Below, piece after piece: positions 16,798-24,306 of a DNA stretch of 51,279 nucleotides (positions are counted from its first letter, which is position 1; each line of letters starts with the position of its first letter). The position numbers and the translations under genes are program-made. The notes under the pieces are model-generated. The model was not told where the DNA came from and did no database searches. It saw only the letters and a list, made by a program, of their open reading frames with translations. Source of the stretch: Candidatus Electrothrix aarhusensis (lineage in GTDB: Bacteria > Desulfobacterota > Desulfobulbia > Desulfobulbales > Desulfobulbaceae). The DNA lies in NCBI GenBank assembly GCA_004028505.1, contig MTKO01000073.1, positions 1 to 51,279 on the forward strand, in the 5' to 3' direction.

Positions 16798-17874
16798 ATG
16801 CGTCGTTTACCTATTTTTCTCGTGCTTGATGTTTCCGACTCCATGGCAGGCGAGCCGTTGCAGCATCTTGAGCAGGGGCTTGAGCTACTTATCAGGAAGC
16901 TGCGGCAGGACCCCAACGCTTTGGAAACGGTTTTCCTTTCTGTCATAGCCTTTGCCGGAAAAGTTCAGACCTTGGTTCCCCTGCTGGATCTGCCTGCCTT
17001 CTACCCGCCAAGACTGCCGCTGGGTTCGGGCACTGCCTTGGGCGATGCCTTGATGCACCTCATGGATGCAATAGATACGCAGGTTCAGCCGACCACCCCG
17101 GAACGTAAAGGGGACTGGAAACCTTTGGTGTATCTGATGACCGACGGCAAGCCCACAGATGATTGCCGTCAGGCTGTTCAAAGGTGGCAACAGCAATATG
17201 CCAAGCGTGCGCAGCTGATCGCTGTCGGGCTGGGAGAACATGCTGCCACCGGAGTCTTGTCGCAGTTTGCTGATCATGTCCTGAGCTATAACGGAGAAGA
17301 TTCAGCGGATTTTTATCGTTTTATTGAATGGATGACCATGTCGGTACGGTCGCAGAGCATCCGGGTGCAGCAGCACGGTAAAGAGGATTTGCCCATTTCC
17401 TTGGAAAAAGCGGAAAACGTGCTGGCACCTGCCGAGGATCATCCTGGTTCGGATGAAGATTTCGCGATTTTTGTTGGTCGATGTCAGCAACGGCAGACGC
17501 CTTATCTGTTAAAATATGAGCGGATTCTGCTTGCATCGTCTGTTTTTCCAGAAGGCCGTTCTGAAATGCCCGCTACCGGAGAAAGTCAGTACTGTTATCG
17601 GATGACAGGCTGTTATCCTATTGACGAGACATATTTTGACTGGTCGATCGCTGTGAATGAGGTCGAGTCCCAGGTGGATTTTCAAGGACTGATCGGGCAG
17701 GCGAGCTGTCCGCATTGCGGCAATGTTTCCGCCTTGGGCCTCTGTGCCTGCGGCAGGTTGTTCTGTGTTGATGGTACCTCGACAACAGCGTCATGCCCTT
17801 GGTGCAAACAGCAGCTGACCATGGTGCCGATGGAAACGAATGAACGATTTGACATTGTGAGGTCTTTAGGATGA
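16798..17874 (+). CDS. terY: TerY-type vWA protein with C-terminal zinc-binding (TerY-C) domain
   Basis: 358 residues from ATG 16798, five bases after GGAGG. The N-terminal vWA (1-205) has DVSDS at 11-15, a SGTALGD loop with Thr79, and LMTDGKPTD with Asp116. The C-terminal part (about 220-358) is the TerY-C type with a Cys cluster: Cys304, Cys307, Cys316, Cys318, Cys323, Cys333 and Cys336, arranged as CPHC ... CAC ... C ... CPWC, enough for one or two zinc ions. The stop overlaps the PP2C start (17871-17874, ATGA), so the two are translationally coupled, the classic TerY/PP2C pairing. Confidence 0.88.
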   Translation: MRRLPIFLVLDVSDSMAGEPLQHLEQGLELLIRKLRQDPNALETVFLSVIAFAGKVQTLVPLLDLPAFYPPRLPLGSGTALGDALMHLMDAIDTQVQPTTPERKGDWKPLVYLMTDGKPTDDCRQAVQRWQQQYAKRAQLIAVGLGEHAATGVLSQFADHVLSYNGEDSADFYRFIEWMTMSVRSQSIRVQQHGKEDLPISLEKAENVLAPAEDHPGSDEDFAIFVGRCQQRQTPYLLKYERILLASSVFPEGRSEMPATGESQYCYRMTGCYPIDETYFDWSIAVNEVESQVDFQGLIGQASCPHCGNVSALGLCACGRLFCVDGTSTTASCPWCKQQLTMVPMETNERFDIVRSLG

Positions 17875-19778
17875 AAGAGCACATCGCGTTACGGACCGCG
17901 TTACGGGCCGCCTGCCGAGATATTCTGAACGAGCAAATACCGACAGAGGAAGAACTTGAGCAGTTCCTGAAAAGTGCTGCCGTTATTGAGACGCTCCATT
18001 CTTTCTCAGATGAACTTATTCAGCATTGGCATACGTGGAAAAAAGGACAGAATATACCGAAGGATGATGTTCTCTCTGCGGCGGATCAGAAACGGAAAAA
18101 AGATGCGGCGATACTGGCAGATTTCCAGGATACTGTCAACGAAGAGCAGAATACTGTCGAGGTGTCTTCCAGAGACACAGATACGGATGATGCTCAAAAA
18201 CAGACATCACCGGAGCAGAAAGAAGAAAAATTTCCTGAGCCTGTTGAGGATGAGGAGTCTATAGAGTCTATAGCACCTGCATGTGACACCACCACAGGTC
18301 ATGCTCATGCCGATACGCTTGAAGAAGCCTCTGAGCCTCCTGATGATCTTGATGATGCAATCGCTGATCCGGCCATGACAGAGGCTCCTATCCTGCTTGC
18401 TGATCACAGCGGTATATTTACATCACAGCCTGAATTGACAGAGCCGCCCCCTATCCCGGAGGATGCTCCTGCTGATCAAGATTGTCAGGATCATCAGAAG
18501 CAGGAAGCGCCTTCCCCTGCGCCTGATCCAGCTATCGATGACCATCATTCATCCCCGCAGGCCAATACAATGAAAAGAGATCCGTCTTCATCGACCGTGC
18601 TGTTTAGGCTTCCTAACGCAATGGTTAAGACCCCGTACGCCGAACCGTTAACGATTGAAAGCGATGAGGTACTTAAAATCACGACGATTGACGGGCTGGA
18701 AGCAACAGGAATCCGCTATAACAACGAAACAGCGTCCGTGGAAGGGACACCCTCTACCCCCGGAGAATTTACGCTGACCGTTACCTATATCATGAAATCC
18801 GGCGGCAGTGGTTTAGGACAGCTTAACTTTGTCGTGAATCATGATCCCAAATCCTTGTGGAAAGACATGCCCTCGGATGAACAGGTACAATTCTGGAAAC
18901 CTGATCAAGCTGCCGAGGAAAAGGACGGGTACGACAGCTGGAAACTGATTGCCGCCAGTCAACGAGGACGGTCTCATGCCCATGAAGGCAAATGCCGGGA
19001 CGATGATTTCATGCTGATCAACGATCATCCTGAACAATGGCATATCCTGGCGGTCTCCGACGGGGCGGGCAGCAGTCAATATGCCAGAGAGGGGGCCCGA
19101 ATAGCCGTCAATACCTCGGCAACAGTACTTGCGGAAAAATTAACCGAACATAATGAGGCCCTTGTTGAGGCTGTTTCGGCCTGGGACACGGAACAATCAG
19201 AGAAGACCGACGCGGACCTGCGCAAAGTGCTGTACTCGATCTTCAGTCAGGCGATTTATCAGGCGATTAATACTGTGCATCTGGCAAGCAAGAAAGAACA
19301 GGTCAAGTTCCGCGATTTTTATGCTACCCTGCTTCTATCTGCCCATAAGGAAATTCAAGGGCGACATTTTATTGCCGGGTATTGGATCGGCGACGGCGGC
19401 ATGGGGGTGTATAAAGAGGGAGAGGATGGGTACGTCAAGCTGCTGGGAGAGCCGGACAGCGGCGAGTATGCGGGCCAGACCCGTTTTCTCGACCCGGAGG
19501 CCAATGACGGTGAAGATATTATGCGGCGGATCTCTTTTACATGCGTGGATTCCATGACCGCCTTGTTTCTGCTGACCGACGGAATTACTGATCCGATCTT
19601 TGAGACGGATCATAATTTACAGCAGCCTGCGCGTTGGGACAAATTCTGGGTTGAGGAGATTCGTCAAAAGCTATCAGGCACGCCGGGAGAAACGGAAAAA
19701 AATCTTCTGGATTGGCTGTCCTTCTGGTCGCCTGGTAATCATGATGATCGGACTATAGCCTTGTTGGTTAGATATTAA
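17871..19778 (+). CDS. PP2C-type protein phosphatase with Ig-like and disordered N-terminal regions
   Basis: 635 residues. 1-70 is a small helical domain; about 75-240 is acidic, Pro/Glu/Asp-rich and disordered; about 243-330 is a beta-sandwich resembling Ig-like/PIG domains (LPNAMVKTPYAEPLTI, STPGEFTLTVTY); about 350-635 is PP2C. Catalytic marks: RDDDF near 375-379, AVSDGAGS near 394-401 (metal-binding Asp397), WIGDGGMGVY, LLTDGITD near 568-575, and GNHDDRT at 622-628 with the paired terminal Asp. It removes phosphates from Ser/Thr and is the usual partner of the TerY-P kinase, here at 21010. The disordered stretch is unusually long. It converges base-to-base with the toxin-like gene, whose stop begins at 19779. 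Confidence 0.85.
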   Translation: MKEHIALRTALRAACRDILNEQIPTEEELEQFLKSAAVIETLHSFSDELIQHWHTWKKGQNIPKDDVLSAADQKRKKDAAILADFQDTVNEEQNTVEVSSRDTDTDDAQKQTSPEQKEEKFPEPVEDEESIESIAPACDTTTGHAHADTLEEASEPPDDLDDAIADPAMTEAPILLADHSGIFTSQPELTEPPPIPEDAPADQDCQDHQKQEAPSPAPDPAIDDHHSSPQANTMKRDPSSSTVLFRLPNAMVKTPYAEPLTIESDEVLKITTIDGLEATGIRYNNETASVEGTPSTPGEFTLTVTYIMKSGGSGLGQLNFVVNHDPKSLWKDMPSDEQVQFWKPDQAAEEKDGYDSWKLIAASQRGRSHAHEGKCRDDDFMLINDHPEQWHILAVSDGAGSSQYAREGARIAVNTSATVLAEKLTEHNEALVEAVSAWDTEQSEKTDADLRKVLYSIFSQAIYQAINTVHLASKKEQVKFRDFYATLLLSAHKEIQGRHFIAGYWIGDGGMGVYKEGEDGYVKLLGEPDSGEYAGQTRFLDPEANDGEDIMRRISFTCVDSMTALFLLTDGITDPIFETDHNLQQPARWDKFWVEEIRQKLSGTPGETEKNLLDWLSFWSPGNHDDRTIALLVRY

Positions 19779-20138
19779 TCAATCAGCTGTGGACATTGTT
19801 GCAGCCATTTCTTTTAGTCGAGTAATGATAAGCTGCTTCACCTTGTTTTCTTGCCCTGCTTTACTTTTTTGGTAAATGACCAGAGGTACTTTTTTTCCTT
19901 TATGAACAAGAAATAGGCAGATCACTCTTAATCCTCGGGATCTGCCTAATTTATATTCAGGTAACCCTATTCTCTGCTTCCTGACAATCAGGTCATCGCC
20001 AAACCCCGGATAACGATCTCCCGTTTTCTCATCAAGTGAATCTATTTCCAATTTTATCCTTTTTTTAGAATTCGGAAATTTTTTTAAGATCCCTTTCAGC
20101 TCTTTTTCAAAGGAGGAGGTAAGGACAGGCTCAAGCAT
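19779..20138 (-). CDS. RelE/ParE-superfamily toxin-like protein
   Basis: 119 residues from ATG 20138, which overlaps the stop of the upstream gene (TGATG). The fold pattern fits RelE/ParE toxins: an initial helix (SSFEKELKGILKKFP), a second helix, a GLPEYKLGRSRGLRVICLF strand-turn-strand, then VPLVIYQKSK and a final helix. Basic and small, as expected for an mRNA-cleaving or gyrase-type toxin. It is on the opposite strand to the Ter genes and separates the phosphatase from the kinase. Family is inferred from pattern; catalytic residues are not certain. Confidence 0.55.
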   Translation of the reverse strand: MLEPVLTSSFEKELKGILKKFPNSKKRIKLEIDSLDEKTGDRYPGFGDDLIVRKQRIGLPEYKLGRSRGLRVICLFLVHKGKKVPLVIYQKSKAGQENKVKQLIITRLKEMAATMSTAD

Positions 20139-20560
20139 CAAGCAATTTTTCCCGCTACCTGACTGATCAGTTCTCTAAATTCAGCATCAGTTGCAATAGT
20201 CATATCTTCTACTAAATCATCCCAATCGGTTAGCATTTTCCTGACAAGCTTTCCTGTGAAAAAATCCACAACAGCAAGTTGTGATATTGCATCGGACATA
20301 GTTATAAGTCGATCCCGAACTGACCTAACTTTTTCAATATCTATACAGTCAACAGATGGACAGGAATCACCACATTTTTCAAATATTTGCCTAGCACCAC
20401 TCAAGAAGTATAAACCAAGGACAGACATTGTTAGAGTAGTAAATACAGCCCTGACAGTGAGAAAGGACAATGTTCCGGCATTTTTTAATATTTCTATACT
20501 GCTTTCAATCCGTTTTGAGAATGAAACACAGTTGTTATTTGCTACAGCACACGTTGTCAT
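20138..20560 (-). CDS. Putative antitoxin-like partner protein
   Basis: 140 residues from ATG 20560, preceded by AAGGAGG (the frame is open another 35 codons through the repeat region but without a good site). No recognised DNA-binding domain. There is a hydrophobic stretch (TVRAVFTTLTMSVLGLYFL, about 34-52), a Cys pair (CGDSCPSVDC), and a helical C-terminus with KMLTDWDDLVEDMTIATDAEF. Stop-start overlap with the toxin-like gene argues for a coupled pair. Because the middle looks membrane-seeking, it may not be a classical type II antitoxin. Confidence 0.5.
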   Translation of the reverse strand: MTTCAVANNNCVSFSKRIESSIEILKNAGTLSFLTVRAVFTTLTMSVLGLYFLSGARQIFEKCGDSCPSVDCIDIEKVRSVRDRLITMSDAISQLAVVDFFTGKLVRKMLTDWDDLVEDMTIATDAEFRELISQVAGKIA

Positions 20561-20617
20561 GAGACCCTCCTTTCTTCTAGCAACTATTCTAAACCTGCAC
20601 CCTATATATAATAGTAT

Positions 20618-20668
20618 AACAAAGTATACAAGTGTAACAAAGTATACAAGTGTAAAAGTATACAAAAG
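20618..20668. repeat. 18-bp tandem repeats upstream of the toxin-antitoxin-like pair (operator candidate)
   Basis: Two perfect tandem copies of AACAAAGTATACAAGTGT (20618-20635 and 20636-20653) followed by a partial third (AAAGTATACAA, 20655-20665). Each has the palindromic core GTATAC. They lie 58 bases before the pair's start, where an autoregulating complex would bind. Confidence 0.6.
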
Positions 20669-21009
20669 TAATAAAAGGTACCTATGCCGGTTATCACAGA
20701 GGAAAACCAGAGGGCGCAGCCATGCGGGTTACAGGTTGGGGTCCACTAAAGATCCGAATTTCAATTGCGAGGTGTATCATTTGTCGGTAACTCGCAGCAA
20801 CCTGATCCCGGCATTACGACAGGATATACTCTGAAGCTCTGAAGCAGGCACTCGTCCCGTGCTGTTACCGCTCACCTCCATCTGGCTCTTGCATTCGTGG
20901 CTACCGCACTGTATTGTAAGCAGGAAAGAACGGTATGTGTTCTATATTTTTTGCTCCGCTGCGTCCAGGTGATAAAAGCAGGAGACTCAAGAGGAGGAGG
21001 CGACACAGC
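20669..21009. other. Gap between antitoxin-like gene and kinase
   Basis: About 340 bases with no supported gene. A GC-richer part (20700-20830) can be read as a short plus-strand tail ending at 20834 but has no start or recognisable product. It may be a remnant left by insertion of the pair. The end carries the kinase ribosome site GAGGAGGAGG (20991-21000). Confidence 0.4.
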
Positions 21010-22512
21010 ATGGCTCAAGTACGCAAGGCCAAAACCAAAAGCGGAACCGTCGTCGAATATGTTGACGAGATCATCGGCTCCGGCGGGATGAAGGACGTCT
21101 ATTTCACCCCAGATCGCAAAAATGCAGTGGCCTTTTTCCGGGACAAGCAGGACAGGCAGGCCCAAGAGCGTCTTGAGATGATCACCGGAACCTATCGCGA
21201 GCGGATTTTTAATCAGGAAGGCGGTGCCTACTGGGAGAACCTGTTTCGTTGGCCCACTGACATGGTTAAAAATGACGAGGGGCAGATCGGGGTGGTTGTT
21301 CCGATCTATCAGGATCATTTTTTTTTCGCCACAGGTTCCATTAATAATGATTTCCTGAATATTAAAGGCCGGGAAAAGGAAGGCAAGTGGTTTGCCTCGC
21401 CGAGCAACCGTAATAAATACCTTGATCCATCTGAACGCGGCAACTGGCTTGATTATCTGCGCATATCCATCCTACTCAGTCGGGCGGTGCGGCGGATGCA
21501 TGCGGCTGGCTTGGCCCATTCCGATTTATCCTATAAAAATGTGCTGATTGATCCGGCAGGCGGCAATGCCTGCATTATTGATATTGACGGGTTGGTTGTG
21601 CCAGGAAAATTTCCTCCCGATGTGGTGGGCACGCCTGATTTTATCGCTCCAGAGGTCATCAAAACCTGTCAGCTGGAACGACAGGATCCGAACAGGAAAT
21701 TGCCGTCAATCTACACGGACCGTCATGCCTTGGCCGTGTTGATCTACATGTACCTGCTGCTCCGCCATCCTTTACGCGGGGACAAGGTACATGATATTGA
21801 TGATCCCCAACGTGATGAAGATCTGTCTATGGGTGAGCGAGCGTTATTTGTGGAGCATCCGGCGGATCTGTCCAACAAAATCAATCTGGACTATCTCAAG
21901 CCCTTGGAAATACCCTGGAAGGATACAGCGGCTTTGCCCTGTGAAGTCACAGGGCCGTATCTGAACACACTGTTTCATCGGGCATTTATTGAAGGACTAC
22001 ACGCACCGGAGAAAAGACCCACAGCGGATGAATGGGAGCAAGGGCTGGTCAAGACCGTTGACCTGCTCCAGCCTTGCGCAAACGCCCTTTGCGATCAACA
22101 ATGGTATGTGTTTGACAATACAAAATCTCCGAAATGCCCGTTTTGCGGAACCAAGTATACGGGCAAACTGCCTGTGCTGAACCTGTATTCCAGCAGACAC
22201 GGCGGTAAGTTCCTACCGGATAATCATCGTCTGATGGTCTATACCGGCCAATCGCTTTTTTCATGGCATGTGAATCGCAATATCATTCCCAATGAACGTC
22301 TGGGGCAGCAGGACCGGCAACGGGTTGGCTATTTTATTTTTCATAACAACAACTGGCTGCTGGTCAATGAAAGGTTGCCGGGATTAATTAATTTGAGTAA
22401 TAATCAGCCGGTTCCAATCGGTGGTCGAATTATCCTCAAGGATAACAGCCAAATTTTGTTTTCAAAAGAAAGTGGCGGCAGAGTCGCCCTTGTCCAACTT
22501 GTTGATGCCTAA
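21010..22512 (+). CDS. Ter-associated (TerY-P triad) protein kinase with zinc ribbon and FHA-like C-terminus
   Basis: 500 residues from ATG 21010, nine bases after GAGGAGGAGG (25 more codons are open upstream but lack a site). The kinase domain spans about 16-350: GSGGMKDVY as Gly loop (23-31), catalytic loop HSDLSYKN at 170-177 with Asp172, metal-binding DIDG at 191-194, and APE at 213-215. The usual VAxK strand reads VAFFRDKQD, so the ATP-binding Lys is displaced; as far as I recall this block is family-typical rather than a defect. A zinc ribbon (C-x4-C ... CPFC, about 355-382) and a beta-rich FHA-like domain (390-500) follow. Partner of the PP2C and vWA proteins; here split from them by the toxin-like pair. 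Confidence 0.85.
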   Translation: MAQVRKAKTKSGTVVEYVDEIIGSGGMKDVYFTPDRKNAVAFFRDKQDRQAQERLEMITGTYRERIFNQEGGAYWENLFRWPTDMVKNDEGQIGVVVPIYQDHFFFATGSINNDFLNIKGREKEGKWFASPSNRNKYLDPSERGNWLDYLRISILLSRAVRRMHAAGLAHSDLSYKNVLIDPAGGNACIIDIDGLVVPGKFPPDVVGTPDFIAPEVIKTCQLERQDPNRKLPSIYTDRHALAVLIYMYLLLRHPLRGDKVHDIDDPQRDEDLSMGERALFVEHPADLSNKINLDYLKPLEIPWKDTAALPCEVTGPYLNTLFHRAFIEGLHAPEKRPTADEWEQGLVKTVDLLQPCANALCDQQWYVFDNTKSPKCPFCGTKYTGKLPVLNLYSSRHGGKFLPDNHRLMVYTGQSLFSWHVNRNIIPNERLGQQDRQRVGYFIFHNNNWLLVNERLPGLINLSNNQPVPIGGRIILKDNSQILFSKESGGRVALVQLVDA

Positions 22513-22532
22513 CATCAGATTTCTCTCATTCT

Positions 22533-23012
22533 ATGAATAAAATTAAAGTTATTGCAGGTTCTTCTTTCGGCTTGGGATATCTCCCCCTGATACCGGGAAC
22601 CTTCGGAGCATTACCCGGTCTTGTCTTTTATTTTCTGCTTTGGAAGTTCCTGCCGGAACCATATGTGCTGCCCGGTTTGCTTGTCGTTATCGCCCTGTTG
22701 ATATTGTTGACCTATCTGTTGACCCCTTGGGCTATCAAGTATTGGCAATCGGAAGATCCTTCTCAGTTTGTTCTGGATGAAGTGATCGGTTTTTTATGTG
22801 TCCCTGTTTTTTTCCCGTACCACGATTTTTTAAAGACAGCGATTTTTGGATTCATTTTGTTTCGGGTTCTTGATATGATCAAAGTTCCCCCGGCAAATAT
22901 CGTGGATAAAAAAATTAAAGGGTGGTTTGGAATAATTTTTGATGATGTCATTTCAGCTGGATACGCTGCATTGGTTTTGTACGCTATGGCATACTTTAAA
23001 ATAATATTTTAA
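22533..23012 (+). CDS. pgpA: Phosphatidylglycerophosphatase A-like protein
   Basis: 159 residues, ATG 22533, 20 bases after the kinase stop. PgpA removes phosphate from phosphatidylglycerophosphate at the inner membrane. Seen: IPGTFGALPG near 20-29, DPSQFVLDEVIG near 75-86 (metal-binding Asp-Glu), FRVLDMIKVPPA near 110-121, and FDDVISAGYAA near 135-145; three to four membrane segments between. Length is normal. In most genomes this is a lone housekeeping gene; its place inside a Ter operon may be chance or an adapted lipid-phosphatase role (inference). Confidence 0.85.
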   Translation: MNKIKVIAGSSFGLGYLPLIPGTFGALPGLVFYFLLWKFLPEPYVLPGLLVVIALLILLTYLLTPWAIKYWQSEDPSQFVLDEVIGFLCVPVFFPYHDFLKTAIFGFILFRVLDMIKVPPANIVDKKIKGWFGIIFDDVISAGYAALVLYAMAYFKIIF

Positions 23013-23070
23013 AGTATTTTTCAGCACCACCCTGTTCTGATTGATTAAACAGTATTAACTGGAGAAATTG

Positions 23071-24249
23071 ATGGAAATGATGCATACGTGGTACGGCGGC
23101 TTACTTGTGATGATATTTTGCTCCTACCTTATTGCCAAGGCATGTGATGTTTTTGAGGCATCAACCAATTATTTGGGACGTAACCTCAATGAAGGGGTGA
23201 AAGGAGCGACCCTCAATGCGATAGGTTCCTCTCTGCCGGAGTTGCTCACCACTGTATTCTTTCTCGCCTTTGCTGTGCAAGCTGAGCTTGGGCGTGATTT
23301 GGCCGCAAGTATCGGCGGTGATACCGGGTCGGCTATCTTCAACAGCATTGTTATTCCCATGCTGGTTATCTGGTTTGTCCTTGCCAGCGGCATAACCGGT
23401 ATCGCCATATCAAAAAAGGTCATCCTTCGAGATGGACTGTTTCTGATCGGTGCGGAAATCCTTCTGTTGATCCTTCTTTCCAGCGATTACATCACCCATT
23501 GGCATGGCTGGGTTTTTACAATCTATTATTTAATATATCTGTCCTATACGCTCTTATTTATGAGCAAGAGTGAAGGAGAGGCAGAAGAAGACGATGACGA
23601 AGAAAGGGAAAGCTGGTATGAAAAATTTCTCTTTAAAGCGGAAGATGGTCGTACAGGCCGGAGTCTGCTGTTATTTTTCGTGTCTGTCTTTTTTATCGCC
23701 CTGGCCTGCGCCGGTTTGGTTGAGGGATGTAAAGGAATCGCTGATTCATTGCAGATTCATCCTCTTTTTGTTGCGCTGATCTTGGTGGCGGCGGCCAGCA
23801 GTGTGCCAGACACCATAATTTCCGTTAAAGATGCCAGAAAAGGCAATTATGATGATGCGTTGTCCAACGTGCTGGGATCAAATATATTTGATATCACTAT
23901 CAGCATGGGCCTGCCCCTTGCTGTCTTCCTTGTCCTAACACATCAGAAGATTCATTTTGTTGAAGCAGGTCGCATGTTGATTGATGTTCGGATTATGCTG
24001 CTCATTATAACAAGCGTCACTATCGCCATATACTATTTCAGCAAAAAAATGGCATGGAAGCATGTCGCTGGTTTAGGCGTGCTGTATGGCTTTTTTATAG
24101 TATATGCTATCGGAGCAGCCTCTTATTATGCTGGGGAAAGTTCATTGCTGGGTTCAATATCCGGAGCCTTTATCGAATTTCTCCATCAGGACGGCGGTGT
24201 CAGCGACACACTTCGCAGTATGGCCAACAGTATCACCGGCAGTTGGTAG
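23071..24249 (+). CDS. CaCA-family Ca2+/cation antiporter
   Basis: 392 residues from ATG 23071, six bases after GGAG (a TTG one codon earlier is also open). It has about ten membrane segments in two halves. Alpha-repeat 1 is NAIGSSLPELLTTV (49-62) with GGDTGSAIFNS after it; alpha-repeat 2 is ASSVPDTIISVKDAR followed by NVLGSNIFD. These paired motifs bind Ca2+ in Na+/Ca2+ and H+/Ca2+ exchangers. A very acidic cytoplasmic loop (EAEEDDDEERE) lies between the halves and could sense calcium. Next to calcium-binding TerD proteins this points to control of cell calcium, taking a place TerC-type transporters hold elsewhere (inference). Confidence 0.88.
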   Translation: MEMMHTWYGGLLVMIFCSYLIAKACDVFEASTNYLGRNLNEGVKGATLNAIGSSLPELLTTVFFLAFAVQAELGRDLAASIGGDTGSAIFNSIVIPMLVIWFVLASGITGIAISKKVILRDGLFLIGAEILLLILLSSDYITHWHGWVFTIYYLIYLSYTLLFMSKSEGEAEEDDDEERESWYEKFLFKAEDGRTGRSLLLFFVSVFFIALACAGLVEGCKGIADSLQIHPLFVALILVAAASSVPDTIISVKDARKGNYDDALSNVLGSNIFDITISMGLPLAVFLVLTHQKIHFVEAGRMLIDVRIMLLIITSVTIAIYYFSKKMAWKHVAGLGVLYGFFIVYAIGAASYYAGESSLLGSISGAFIEFLHQDGGVSDTLRSMANSITGSW

Positions 24250-24306
24250 GATTGATACTGTGGATACAATAGGAACCCTTAATTAGTCTTTCAATATCAA
24301 CCATGC

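Noticed and set aside
20256..20834. 192-codon plus-strand frame across the antitoxin-like gene and gap
   Set aside because: Mostly antisense to the antitoxin-like gene, no ribosome site, product unlike any family; only its last 50 codons lie in the gap and could at most be a relic.
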